A DNA stretch of 64,000 nucleotides from Clostridia bacterium (lineage in GTDB: Bacteria > Bacillota > Clostridia > Oscillospirales > Acutalibacteraceae), in contig JAQXOB010000001.1 of the NCBI GenBank assembly GCA_029098305.1, positions 1-64,000 of the forward strand, given 5' to 3'. Under the pieces are notes generated by a model. That model made no database searches. It was not told the origin of the DNA and saw only the letters and a list, made by a program, of their open reading frames with translations. Position 1 is the stretch's first letter, and each line of letters starts with the position of its first letter. The position numbers and the translations under genes were made by a program. This document shows, one piece after another, positions 15,590 through 24,796 of the stretch.

Positions 15590-16912
15590 TTAAGCAATAA
15601 ATTTTATAAACGACCATACACCGTCAATCTTTACAGGGCAGAACTTTTCTTCTCCTGAAAAACATTTTGCGTCCTCATACTGTGCTTCGATTACCATTAC
15701 ATTTTCTGATGAAACAAAGCCCCATTTGTTTCCTGTTTTTACAGCTGCTGCATCACATCCAAAAGGCTGTGCATCTTGATATTGGTAGTCAATTACTAAT
15801 TTGCCGGTTGCATCAATAAAGCCCCATTTTTCATCTTTCATAACAGGTGCAAGCTCACCGGTGAAAAATGGCTTTGCATCATCATAAGTATCAGTGCCAA
15901 TTCTAGCTCCGGTAAGATCTATTGGATAATATCCTTTGCCCTCGCCATCGCTTACAAATATAATACCGTTATTACTGCAAATGTTATCTTCATCTATTTT
16001 AACATCGTAGTAAGATTTGTTTTCTTCTACCTTACCACCAAGAGTATTAATCAAATACCATGCACCATCGTACTTTGCCATAGCAACGCCGTTTTTATAA
16101 AGCGTAGCAGCCTCGAAATATCCATTTTGAAGCTTGTTATCAGTAGAGAGGTATCTGTATTTGCCTTCTTCTGTCTTTACTATTGCAAATCCCTCACAGA
16201 AAGAATATGCAATTTCATAATCCTCTGATGTGCTAAGATATTTTTCTCCTTCAAGATCTATGTAGTAGTATTTGCCTTTTTCTTTTCTGACAGCAGCCAA
16301 TGTATCTGTAAATGCAGTGGCATACTCAAAAGGACCAAGATCAAATCTCATATTTGTGTTTAAATAATAATAGCCATCATCTTTCTTTGTAACTGAAAAA
16401 CCGTTATAAAAACGTGATGCACTAGGCACTTGAGCAAAATATGTTTCATACTGGAATGCACTAGCATAGTACAATTCTTTTAGCAAGTCGTTAGAAACAG
16501 AATTATCAAATGCCATTTCTGTTATTTCTTTGCATGACTTATATGTCTTTGTGTCAAGATAATATTGTGCAAGCTTTTCGTAGCATCTGTTGTCTTGCGG
16601 AAAAACAGATATTGCTGTTCTCATAAGTTCAGTAAATCGTGTGTAACGCTTTGCCTCAACGTACACATCGGATAAAGCGAGATAATTTTCTATAGATGGA
16701 TCAAGAGAAAGTATATTCTCATAACATTCACAAGCCTTACCATATCCACCCAGTAATAGCTGTTCGTCGCCTATTTCTTTATAATAGGCAATTTGATTAA
16801 CGGTTTCCTCAGGAAGCTCTTCTTCATCCTTTTGAAAATATAGAGTAACCGTATATATAGAGCCTAACGCAACTATTAGTGAGAGAAGCAGTGCAATAAC
16901 AGTCTTGCTCAT
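15590..16912 (-). CDS. Membrane-anchored TPR and WG-repeat protein
   Basis: A 440-aa protein with an N-terminal membrane anchor (TVIALLLSLIVALGSIYTVTLYF). A TPR-like helical region follows at about residues 40-160 (GDEQLLLGGYGKACECYENIL). The rest is a row of WG-type beta repeats, clearest at the end: EKWGFIDATGKLVIDYQYQ and NKWGFVSSENVMVIEAQYE. Such repeats are thought to mediate protein contacts. The start is ATG 16912, nine bases after GGAGG; the track's 16921 abuts the Shine-Dalgarno. The stop of the prepilin peptidase overlaps the start (TAATG), so the two are coupled. The role in the Tad system is unknown. Confidence 0.8.
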   Translation of the reverse strand: MSKTVIALLLSLIVALGSIYTVTLYFQKDEEELPEETVNQIAYYKEIGDEQLLLGGYGKACECYENILSLDPSIENYLALSDVYVEAKRYTRFTELMRTAISVFPQDNRCYEKLAQYYLDTKTYKSCKEITEMAFDNSVSNDLLKELYYASAFQYETYFAQVPSASRFYNGFSVTKKDDGYYYLNTNMRFDLGPFEYATAFTDTLAAVRKEKGKYYYIDLEGEKYLSTSEDYEIAYSFCEGFAIVKTEEGKYRYLSTDNKLQNGYFEAATLYKNGVAMAKYDGAWYLINTLGGKVEENKSYYDVKIDEDNICSNNGIIFVSDGEGKGYYPIDLTGARIGTDTYDDAKPFFTGELAPVMKDEKWGFIDATGKLVIDYQYQDAQPFGCDAAAVKTGNKWGFVSSENVMVIEAQYEDAKCFSGEEKFCPVKIDGVWSFIKFIA

Positions 16913-17592
16913 TATAACCATCCTCCAATACCAAGAAACATAGCAATCATCATGCCTGCTAGAGCAAATGGCCCGGCAGGAACAACAGATTTTTTATTTT
17001 TTTTCTTTCTTAACATCATAACTATACCATAAACCGCTGTCAAAAGAACTGTATATACTATTACATTAAAAACCGCAAAGGGTCCCATCAAAATACCAAG
17101 TACAGAAAACAGTTTTATATCACCCATTCCGACAGCTCCTTTTGAAAACAAGGCAGATAATCCGAATACACCGCCTCCAAGTAAGAGTCCGAGTCCTGCG
17201 TTTATTAAAAGGGTTTTTATATTAGCATCTTTTGCCAGAACCTCATATGAAAAGAAAACAAAGTATGAGAAAAATGCGAAAATTATCAGCTTATTTGGAA
17301 TTATTTGCTTTTTAAGATCAACATATGCAACAGCTGTTAGGAATTCGAAAATAAATAGCTGTTTAAGAGATTTTTCTAAGGCATCCCCTAATTTCCAATG
17401 TGACCAGAACATCATTCCTATGCCAAAACACATAAGAAAAAATAAAACAATTTTATTTTTTCTAAAGCGTAATACTGATTTTAGTTTAGCCGGTAGTCCC
17501 TTTTGGGCTCTTATGTCGCCAAAATTTATATACACCATTACCAAGATTGATAAAAGTATTGGGGCTAAAATCATAATAATTGTTTCAAGCAT
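16912..17592 (-). CDS. A24 prepilin peptidase (TadV/CpaA type)
   Basis: A 226-aa polytopic aspartic protease that removes the leader of Flp-type prepilins at the cytoplasmic face. The two catalytic Asp motifs are present: YVDLKKQIIPN and GMGDIKLFSVLG (GxGD). There are about seven helices, and a short cytoplasmic loop precedes the first Asp; the methyltransferase domain of larger PilD proteins is absent, as in TadV/CpaA. The genes before and after are Tad proteins, which fixes its substrate as the Flp and TadE-like prepilins. Its stop is translationally coupled to the WG-repeat gene. Confidence 0.9.
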   Translation of the reverse strand: MLETIIMILAPILLSILVMVYINFGDIRAQKGLPAKLKSVLRFRKNKIVLFFLMCFGIGMMFWSHWKLGDALEKSLKQLFIFEFLTAVAYVDLKKQIIPNKLIIFAFFSYFVFFSYEVLAKDANIKTLLINAGLGLLLGGGVFGLSALFSKGAVGMGDIKLFSVLGILMGPFAVFNVIVYTVLLTAVYGIVMMLRKKKNKKSVVPAGPFALAGMMIAMFLGIGGWL

Positions 17593-17624
17593 AAAATGAC
17601 ACCCTCAGTGTTTGAATTTAAATA

Positions 17625-18608
17625 TCATCCAACCGCGGGTAAACTTGTATTTGGGGTTGGATTTTGTTTATCTGTATTTTTCTTCATACTATAACCACTA
17701 GCTTTTGACACAGTCAAATCTCCACCAAGCCAAGCTCTAGTAGAAGCGCTCTGTGCAAATGTTACCTTAAAATCACCTAAAAGCGGAAAGATTTCTACAT
17801 CATAGGTGACGATCAAATTAACGTTTGTTGGCGAAGAAGGAGCGAATACAGAAGATTTTTTAAAATTAAGCCCTGAAATTCCGTCCTTTACACCAAGTCC
17901 CATTAATCTTTCATTAGCATAGGTCTCTTCATCTATACCTTCGTTGTTTGCACCAAGATAAGATGTTGTAATAGATTCTCCAAGTGAAGCACCAAACATA
18001 TATGATGTTTTTGAGTTAAGCCCATATTTGCCAAGCTGCATAATAAAATTAACAGGATCATCAGACATAGTCTTCAAGCCTGAGCGAATTGTTTCATATG
18101 TGCTTGTCAAAGTACCGTCTTCCCCATTAACAGAGTTGATAACTACTGATGTTGCATCACCAACAGACATTTCTGAATCTGTACTGTCTCCTTTGCTCTT
18201 GAACCCGCTATACAGCGAATAGATACCTGATGCCAAGCCTCCCGGAGACATAAATGAATCCATTTCCTTGCCAAGCTGTGAGTTTGAACCATTGTTAATT
18301 ACATCATTAACTGCATTGTATCCGTTGTTAATAGCATTTGATGTGTTTACTGCTGTATTTGCTGCATTAGTTGCATCACCCGATACATCCACAGTAACAT
18401 AATAAAGACCTGTGGCTTCATAGAGATACATCATCTGTGAAAGCTCTAATGCTGATTTGTCTAGTGCATTTTGTACGGTCGCCTGCACTCTACAAGCATT
18501 TATTAATGTAAGCAGTCCAACCATAACAATACTGAAGAAAACCATAGATATTGAAGCTTCAATAGTTAGCGAGCCATCTTCTTTTTTCAATTTTTTAAAA
18601 AGCTTCAC
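17625..18608 (-). CDS. TadE-like pseudopilin or surface protein
   Basis: A 327-aa protein that begins with a prepilin-like N-terminus: MKLFKKLKKEDGSLTIEASISMVFFSIVMVGLLTLI, a basic leader, a Gly before SLTIEA and a long hydrophobic helix. This fits the TadE-type pseudopilins processed by the adjacent A24 peptidase. The rest is an outward-facing, Ser/Asn/Gly-rich domain (NNGSNSQLGKEMDSFMSPGG) ending in a Pro/Asn-rich tail. The start is GTG 18608 with AGAGGG eight bases upstream. It is much longer than classical TadE (about 150-200 aa). Function as a minor pilin is inferred from position and N-terminus. Confidence 0.72.
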   Translation of the reverse strand: MKLFKKLKKEDGSLTIEASISMVFFSIVMVGLLTLINACRVQATVQNALDKSALELSQMMYLYEATGLYYVTVDVSGDATNAANTAVNTSNAINNGYNAVNDVINNGSNSQLGKEMDSFMSPGGLASGIYSLYSGFKSKGDSTDSEMSVGDATSVVINSVNGEDGTLTSTYETIRSGLKTMSDDPVNFIMQLGKYGLNSKTSYMFGASLGESITTSYLGANNEGIDEETYANERLMGLGVKDGISGLNFKKSSVFAPSSPTNVNLIVTYDVEIFPLLGDFKVTFAQSASTRAWLGGDLTVSKASGYSMKKNTDKQNPTPNTSLPAVG

Positions 18609-18644
18609 AATTATCCCTCTCTTCTATATATTTATATACAAGCT

Positions 18645-21600
18645 TTAATATCCTTGTACATTAGAGTAGTCGTAACTCCACATATCAAATACACCGTTTA
18701 GTCCGGATGAGAATATCTTTTGAGAAAGCAACAGTGGCTTAACGTGTATTTTTGATGATATTTGAACATATGTGAAAGCATTATTCATGCCGAAGTTTTG
18801 ACCTGCTGGGTGTCCGGAAACTCCGATATCTGCATAATATTCTTGCAAGCCACCCTTTACATTAAGCTCGATAACATCATCTATTCTCTGTAACATTTCA
18901 TCTTCTTTGTTTCCTTGAAGATTGAAGAACAAGAAAATTCTAAGGTAGTCTTTATATGAGAAGTTGAGCAACTTGCCAACAAATGACGACTGTTCACCCA
19001 CGCTACCGGAAGATGCTGTTGAACCGGATACCAATGATCCTGCAGAACCACCACTGCCACCTGAAGAGAAATCAGAGCCAAGTGACTCATTCAACCAATT
19101 ATTTACACTTGCACCAAGCTCTTCAGATTTTTGGTCAGTCCATTCTTCGACCTTATCACCGTATTCGGAGACCTTGCTATTAACCTCATTCTCTGCTTCT
19201 TTGAGATAGGTGTCAACTGTGTTTTGCACTTTTTTCTGCAAGTCTCCCATGATTCCTTCAATATAACTATTTATAGTTGTAGAGGTACCGTTCATAATCT
19301 CGGCAATTGTGCTGCCGTTAATTACAACTTTTGTGTCAAAGTCTGTTCCAAGGTTAGGCTTGTATTCCATCTTTTTGCTGTATTCCTCAAGTTTTTTAAC
19401 AGCATCGCTGTCCATGATTATATCGACCATGCCCTTTGCAGCAACGTCAAGAACCTCCTTGAAGTCTTTATCAAGCTTTTCGTTATCTTTGTAGTATCCC
19501 TTTAATATTTCTTCCAAATCGGCTTTCATATTCTTCTTATCAAATTTCAAGCCATCTGTCATAATCTTGAGATACTGCTCTTCTACGTAATCTTTTACAG
19601 CATCACCCATTGCAGATATAAGATTTGTCATCTGCTCGGTAGCAACCGTTGTAAGCTCAGTGTTTACCTGAGTCAAAACATCAGAAGTTTTTTTGCTGAT
19701 GTCTGAAGTAACACCACTTACCATCTGACCTATATAAGACTCTGCACTATTAATAATTCCGCTTGCAAAATCGCTTGCTTGGTCTGCTACATAGTTACTT
19801 ACCTTATTTTTGGCATCTTCGATAGCAGCATCAATAGAACCACCACCAAGCTTAAAGAACCATGTGTCGTCAGTCTTATAGACCGGCATTTCTTCCCCAT
19901 CCATAAGCTTAGATAGATCTCGTGAGGTTTCACATAACGACAAAATCAGCTCAAGAATAACCTGCCATACCGATGCCGGAACTGCACCCCAACACGCCAC
20001 ACTCAATGCCTGTGCAGGCGCCTCTGTTTGTGTTCGTAGCGTATTGCTTGTAAAAGCAAAAATAGAGTTTAAAACAAATCTAAGTAGGAATATCTGGCTC
20101 TTTACGATTTTTACATTCTTCTCCGGACCATCGGCTTTTACCTCGTCCTTCCAGAACTGCCACCACTTTGGTTTGCTTCCCTTTTGACCTCTATAGCCTT
20201 CGAGAATATATTCTATTTCGCATCCATATATTTTGTTATTTTTAGAATTGATATTGAGCAAGGTTGGTGTTTGGAAGTCCTTACCTCCATTTTCCTTTTC
20301 CTTTAACTTGTCCATAGTGGCAAACGAGAAGTTTTGAAATGCATACTCTGTTACAAGTAAATTATCAGCAAGACCACCCCAACCATTCTTAAACATCTGG
20401 AATATTCCTTTTACTTTTGTAGCCATGCTTGAGAACATTCTCAAAATACCTGTGGAAGAATCATCGCTGACACCGCTTATATCTATAAGATTGAGGTCCC
20501 CACCTTGTGTATTAAGTGAAGAGAATACATCCATGGAGTAAACATTTGGAACTTCATCCTTAGAAACCTCTTCTACAACCTCATTGCTTATCTCTGATGC
20601 TGATTCTGTAACCTCTTCATCAATTTTAGACTCAGAGGTATACCCGCTAAATCTTGTTACAAGATAAGCGTAGAATGCAGGAACATTAAATGTTTTTCCG
20701 CCAAACACTTTGCCTCCCTCATCAATTCTCTTTAAGAAGCAGGTATCTGTTTCTGCTACTTTCTGTGTTTCAAACTTTTGAGGGAAGTATTGGTCAAAAT
20801 ATACGTCATAGTTTTCAGGATTAAATTCACTATCATTTTTAAATTTAGATTCTAAAGCTTTTTTAAATTTATCGAAGGTAGTTAGATTTATTAGTTCTTT
20901 GCCATAGAATATATAACTATTAAACTTAGTAGCAATACCCTTTTCAACATAGTTTTGGTTGGCTACAATCTGCTCTCTTAGTTCTTGAAGATCATTTATA
21001 TCAAATGTAACATCATTCTTTGAGATTTCACCAGACATTTCTTGATAGTAGGCATCCTTTGATGTAGCCTCACCATACTTTTCGTTTTGTATTCTAAGGT
21101 TATTATTATCTGTCTTTAATTGGTTAAACTTTTCCTGAACAGAGTTACAAAGCATAAGCATATAGTCATAATTGCTACCATGCGAAACTCTCTGCTTAAA
21201 TTCAGTTGATTTAATCAAAAAATATTTAAGCAAAGGTCCGCCGGTCTTTGGATCTAAACCTGTGAGATTTGCTACACCTAAATAGTATTTAGCATAGATT
21301 TCTATTACAGAGTTGTATTCTTGCTGTGCCTTGTTCTCGTACTCCTGCACTGTTTGCCTATAGTTAGCAATATAACCCTGAGAGCTTATAGAAAACTTAT
21401 AGACATCTTCAAGAAGTGTATTTGCTGTTACAGTGAGCCATACTGCTGTTTCTTCACGGGCTTTTTTCACGCGTGATTTAAAATCTGAATTAGATTCATT
21501 CTGCTCTTGTGTCAAGAGACAATCATCATCCAATTCGGCATTTATCGTTTTGTAGCAAGTCATAGCCAACTTTAAATCTTCATAAAACTTAAGATAATCA

Positions 21601-22586
21601 TCAAAGAAACGTCTCTTTTCTGAAGATGATAAACTATCGTAAGTGTTCATTTTTTCCTGCAAAGAGGTCATTCTATCTCTACAGGACCGAATTGAAGATT
21701 CAAATGATAATTTTACAGAGCTAAGATCTTGTGATGGAAGACTTACATCTGCGTCTTCAAGCTCATATTTTTCAAGGTCTTCGTCAGGATCAAACTCCAT
21801 AAATCTCACGCTACCCATGTCAGGAGCATTTACCACCCATGTGATAAGATACTCATTTGCAAGGCGCATACTTTCATTAAGTTCGTTTACTTTTGTAGCC
21901 CATTCTTTCTCTGCAGCTTTAAAGCTTTCTACACGTTTGTCATATACTTCTATTGCAGTATAGAGAACTCTGCACACTGTACCGAGCTCACCTTTTGTGG
22001 CATCTACAGTAGTTTTTGCAGCTGTAACATCTACCTTTGCATCAACCTCACCAAAGCTTCCGGTTGACGCAAAAAGATCCATTGCTATCTCAGCAGGACC
22101 TCTATATTTCATAAATTCAACAATCTGATTTTTGAGAATTTTATAATTTCTAAGTGAGCTGCCGGCAACACCAATTGCGTCAAAATTATCATAACTTACA
22201 TTAAGAAAATTAGAATTATAATTGACAGATTTATCCTCTTCGATTCCAATGAAGTCTTTCATATCTTGATTAAGTCCAGACACAGCAGATGTGACTGAAG
22301 CCATAAGATTTTGAGCTTGCATTGTATTAGCAAAGTAGTTGCCTGCATCTACAGATTTTTCACCCACCTGTGACATTGCAAGAAGACCATATACATCTTT
22401 CAATACTGTGTCGTAGTTTGCAAGTGCAGCATTAGTTGTAAGCTCACCTGCGTTTTCTACCATTGATTTAGACAAAGCGAGATTAGCACTGTCTACCATT
22501 AATCCGGTGAAGGTGAGTGTTGGAAGTAATATTATAGATAAAAATAAAGAGATAGAGCCTTTACATTTTGAAGCAAAGCTATACAT
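18645..22586 (-). CDS. Giant TadG-like protein (DUF5702 type)
   Basis: A 1313-aa surface protein, the largest of the Tad locus. The N-terminus CKGSISLFLSIILLPTLTFTGLMVDSANLALSK is the TadG/TadE-type anchor helix: a Gly just before a hydrophobic stretch, then VDSANLA. I assign it to the DUF5702 group of Clostridia from memory. The body is long and mostly helical, rich in Lys/Glu/Gln coiled-coil stretches (for example KLEEYSKKMEYKPN and EAENEVNSKVSEYGDKVEEW), with one Ser/Gly-rich linker, GSGGSAGSLVSGS, near residue 1190. It has no visible Shine-Dalgarno before ATG 22586; a 10-codon ORF with a strong one ends six bases upstream. The role may be a pilus-tip or wall-spanning component. Confidence 0.78.
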   Translation of the reverse strand: MYSFASKCKGSISLFLSIILLPTLTFTGLMVDSANLALSKSMVENAGELTTNAALANYDTVLKDVYGLLAMSQVGEKSVDAGNYFANTMQAQNLMASVTSAVSGLNQDMKDFIGIEEDKSVNYNSNFLNVSYDNFDAIGVAGSSLRNYKILKNQIVEFMKYRGPAEIAMDLFASTGSFGEVDAKVDVTAAKTTVDATKGELGTVCRVLYTAIEVYDKRVESFKAAEKEWATKVNELNESMRLANEYLITWVVNAPDMGSVRFMEFDPDEDLEKYELEDADVSLPSQDLSSVKLSFESSIRSCRDRMTSLQEKMNTYDSLSSSEKRRFFDDYLKFYEDLKLAMTCYKTINAELDDDCLLTQEQNESNSDFKSRVKKAREETAVWLTVTANTLLEDVYKFSISSQGYIANYRQTVQEYENKAQQEYNSVIEIYAKYYLGVANLTGLDPKTGGPLLKYFLIKSTEFKQRVSHGSNYDYMLMLCNSVQEKFNQLKTDNNNLRIQNEKYGEATSKDAYYQEMSGEISKNDVTFDINDLQELREQIVANQNYVEKGIATKFNSYIFYGKELINLTTFDKFKKALESKFKNDSEFNPENYDVYFDQYFPQKFETQKVAETDTCFLKRIDEGGKVFGGKTFNVPAFYAYLVTRFSGYTSESKIDEEVTESASEISNEVVEEVSKDEVPNVYSMDVFSSLNTQGGDLNLIDISGVSDDSSTGILRMFSSMATKVKGIFQMFKNGWGGLADNLLVTEYAFQNFSFATMDKLKEKENGGKDFQTPTLLNINSKNNKIYGCEIEYILEGYRGQKGSKPKWWQFWKDEVKADGPEKNVKIVKSQIFLLRFVLNSIFAFTSNTLRTQTEAPAQALSVACWGAVPASVWQVILELILSLCETSRDLSKLMDGEEMPVYKTDDTWFFKLGGGSIDAAIEDAKNKVSNYVADQASDFASGIINSAESYIGQMVSGVTSDISKKTSDVLTQVNTELTTVATEQMTNLISAMGDAVKDYVEEQYLKIMTDGLKFDKKNMKADLEEILKGYYKDNEKLDKDFKEVLDVAAKGMVDIIMDSDAVKKLEEYSKKMEYKPNLGTDFDTKVVINGSTIAEIMNGTSTTINSYIEGIMGDLQKKVQNTVDTYLKEAENEVNSKVSEYGDKVEEWTDQKSEELGASVNNWLNESLGSDFSSGGSGGSAGSLVSGSTASSGSVGEQSSFVGKLLNFSYKDYLRIFLFFNLQGNKEDEMLQRIDDVIELNVKGGLQEYYADIGVSGHPAGQNFGMNNAFTYVQISSKIHVKPLLLSQKIFSSGLNGVFDMWSYDYSNVQGY

Positions 22587-22592
22587 AATTAT

Positions 22593-22625
22593 TTATGCGA
22601 TTTGAAAAGAAATATCTAATTTCAA
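22593..22625 (-). CDS. Possible leader ORF coupling translation of the giant Tad gene
   Basis: GGAG, six bases, then TTG AAA TTA GAT ATT TCT TTT CAA ATC GCA TAA: a 10-codon ORF with an ideal ribosome-binding site. Its stop lies six bases before the ATG of the 1313-aa gene, which has no Shine-Dalgarno of its own. Ribosomes ending here could restart on the large gene. The geometry is seen; the function is inferred. Confidence 0.35.
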   Translation of the reverse strand: MKLDISFQIA

Positions 22626-22699
22626 ACCGGTCTCCTTTCCTCAAAATTTGATTTGTTATTCATAAAAATATCGTTCTGTTTTTCTTCTGAAGCAACAAA

Positions 22700-23431
22700 T
22701 TATGATTCACCGGTTTTGTTCATAAAACCAGTGAGACGTGAAAGCATATTCTTAACCCACTTGTCACAGGAATTTCCTGTATAACGACCTAATATATCGT
22801 TAAGCATATCAACATTTCTCATATATTCGGTTGTACTCATAACTGTAGCAGTAGCTGATGATGACATCTTAAGCCATGGATTTGTGCTTTTCCCTAACAG
22901 CTTAGGCACAAAAGGATTATGAAACTCCTGCTTAACACTGACTGTCATCTTATACATTACAAATCCTTTAAATTCCTCAGGAATATCAACCTGCAAATCA
23001 GAAAGCCTTACATCGTTTTGTATAAGCTGAGAAGCCTTGATAGAATTTGATATCTTCTTTTCTATTACAGAATAAACTTCATCGAAACGTGAACCGAATT
23101 TGAGATAACGATAAGGCTCCGAATCTAAATTATCGGCGTTCAAAAACTTAGAAGAATCAACAGATACGCCAACCTGCGTAGATCCATCGGTCAAACCAAG
23201 ATTCATCAGTCTGTCTGCGTTATTATCGCAATATATCTTTTGTGCAAGCACAACACCTCTATTTACAGAAGCATCCAAAACAGCCTTTTGGTTTAGATAC
23301 ATACCAGCCAGAAAAAGCAGAGCAAGGAGAAAAAGACATATAGGCAAAATAATACTATACTCTACTATAGATGCACTTGCTCGCTCGTCATTTACAAATC
23401 TGGCAATTAAGGAAGACTTGCTTTTTTTCAT
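22700..23431 (-). CDS. TadE-family pseudopilin
   Basis: A 243-aa protein with the TadE signature: a basic N-terminus, then RASASIVEYSIILPICLFLLALLFLAGMYLNQKAVLDASVNRGVV, where the Glu five residues into the hydrophobic helix is the conserved processing/assembly residue. The rest faces outward and is beta-rich. ATG 23431 with AGGAGT upstream is better than the track start 23467, which runs into an AT-rich spacer. It lies between flp and the giant TadG-like gene. It should be cleaved by the A24 peptidase and act as a minor pilin or assembly factor. Confidence 0.83.
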   Translation of the reverse strand: MKKSKSSLIARFVNDERASASIVEYSIILPICLFLLALLFLAGMYLNQKAVLDASVNRGVVLAQKIYCDNNADRLMNLGLTDGSTQVGVSVDSSKFLNADNLDSEPYRYLKFGSRFDEVYSVIEKKISNSIKASQLIQNDVRLSDLQVDIPEEFKGFVMYKMTVSVKQEFHNPFVPKLLGKSTNPWLKMSSSATATVMSTTEYMRNVDMLNDILGRYTGNSCDKWVKNMLSRLTGFMNKTGES

Positions 23432-23524
23432 AATTATCACTCCTAATGTGCAATTCAGAATTGGCAATTCAAAACATACATGAAATATATACTTTGAAAC
23501 ACTAACTCAATATAAAAGGTTCGC

Positions 23525-23552
23525 CTTGTCGGGCGATTGCTCGCCCGACAAG
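23525..23552. repeat. Very stable hairpin between flp and tadE
   Basis: CTTGTCGGGCGA and TCGCCCGACAAG form a perfect GC-rich 12-bp stem with a four-base loop, 28 bases after the flp stop. No T-tract follows on the minus strand (GCGAACC), so it is not a typical terminator. It may protect the 3' end of a processed flp transcript or partly stop RNA polymerase, so that pilin is made in excess. Confidence 0.6.
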
Positions 23553-23579
23553 ATCAGCAGTTGTATAGACCTAATACAA

Positions 23580-23840
23580 TTAACCGTGTACTTCTCCTGA
23601 TCCAAACTCCTGTGTGATACCCTCTGTTTTGCCTGTAATTGATCCCCAAATGCTCTCTACGAGGTTTCCAAGCTGCTCTCTAAAGAACAAAGCGAGAATA
23701 ACAACGATCGCAACAAGAATAATTACAGCAATTATTTCGGAACCACCTTTTTCTTCCTTTAAGAAACGCTTAAAGCCCTCCTTAGCGGAATACAATGCGT
23801 TTGAACCTTTTACATATGCATTTGTTAAAAACTTTTTCAT
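23580..23840 (-). CDS. flp: Flp-type IVb pilin
   Basis: An 86-aa prepilin, the main structural subunit of a Flp/Tad pilus. A long basic leader (about 32 residues, ending RFLKEEKGG) is followed by SEIIAVIILVAIVVILALFF, the hydrophobic helix that packs the fibre core; cleavage should occur after one of the Gly residues, leaving Glu near the new N-terminus. The short C-terminus is soluble. AGGAGG lies before ATG 23840. Its small size, place between tadC and tadE, and a strong hairpin after it all fit a highly expressed pilin. From memory it matches the clostridial Flp1 group. Confidence 0.85.
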   Translation of the reverse strand: MKKFLTNAYVKGSNALYSAKEGFKRFLKEEKGGSEIIAVIILVAIVVILALFFREQLGNLVESIWGSITGKTEGITQEFGSGEVHG

Positions 23841-23916
23841 AAGTCATCCTCCTTTCAAATGCACATTTTTTAATAATTATATATGTTACTCCGTTTTTGG
23901 GAGATTAACAACATTT

Positions 23917-24780
23917 TTAGAATGATATTCCTAAGAATATCGGTACGCATACCATAAGAAGTATGCCAAAGAACATAAGAACAATCGGAATAAGAAGCTT
24001 GCCTGCGGCAGCCTCACCCTTTTGGCGTGTGTATTGCTTTTTTTCTACCCATGCTTCATTTGAGAACTGCTTGAGAAACTCTGCAAGCTCTTTATTACCC
24101 TTGCTAAGGTTTTGAACCATTGTAGAAGAAAACTTTGATATTTTGTCAACGTTGCACCTGTTTGAAAAATTCATAATAGCATCAAACTCAGCTACACCGT
24201 TGTTCATTTCTGTTACAGTAGCTCTCATCTCTTCATAGATGGTACCTTCACCTGTGTTTGCAACCTTTTCCCAAGCTTCTTTCACAATCATGCCTGCATT
24301 TACAAGCAATGCAAGCTTTGAAAGCATATCGGGAAAAGTTGTGATTATATCATCCTCACGTTTATGAATTTCATCCATGATTACTGTCTCAAAGTAGTAC
24401 ACAATTCCTGCCGCTGCGCCCACGGTTAGCAGAATAACCAAAGCTTCTTGCAAAAGTACCGAAACAGTAAGTCCGAATATAAGCACCAGTAATCCGTATG
24501 TAACTTTTTTTGCCATGTTTATTCTAAAGTGAAACTCAGCGTATTTTTCGCCATAAACAACACGGCAATTTTTAATCATTTTTCTGCAATATGTACTTCC
24601 AAAGTTAAAATGAACTATATCAAGCAAGTTTAGACCAGCAAGGTATGAATATTTCATTTTATCATCAAGTGCTTCTACAACATCGTTGTACTTTTTTGCA
24701 CCGCCAAACATTGCGATGATAAAAATCACAGTAAGCAATATCGCAACACACATGACTATGGTACAAACAACAGCGCTCAT
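23917..24780 (-). CDS. tadC: Tad platform protein TadC
   Basis: A 287-aa inner-membrane protein of the type II secretion F family, the second platform subunit for Flp pilus assembly. Two hydrophobic hairpins flank the cytoplasmic F domain: LVLIFGLTVSVLLQEALVI in the middle and LLIPIVLMFFGILLMVCVPIF at the end. The conserved stretch FPDMLSKLALLVNAGMIVKEAW is the F-domain signature. ATG 24780 is chosen over TTG 24783 because GGTGAGG spaces correctly to it. It is in order with TadB (14 bases upstream), which probably forms a heteromer with it. Confidence 0.88.
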   Translation of the reverse strand: MSAVVCTIVMCVAILLTVIFIIAMFGGAKKYNDVVEALDDKMKYSYLAGLNLLDIVHFNFGSTYCRKMIKNCRVVYGEKYAEFHFRINMAKKVTYGLLVLIFGLTVSVLLQEALVILLTVGAAAGIVYYFETVIMDEIHKREDDIITTFPDMLSKLALLVNAGMIVKEAWEKVANTGEGTIYEEMRATVTEMNNGVAEFDAIMNFSNRCNVDKISKFSSTMVQNLSKGNKELAEFLKQFSNEAWVEKKQYTRQKGEAAAGKLLIPIVLMFFGILLMVCVPIFLGISF

Positions 24781-24796
24781 CAAACCTCACCCTTTC

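Noticed and set aside
23525-23552. Intrinsic terminator after flp
   Set aside because: The stem is perfect but no T-tract follows on the transcribed strand, so it is listed as a hairpin repeat.
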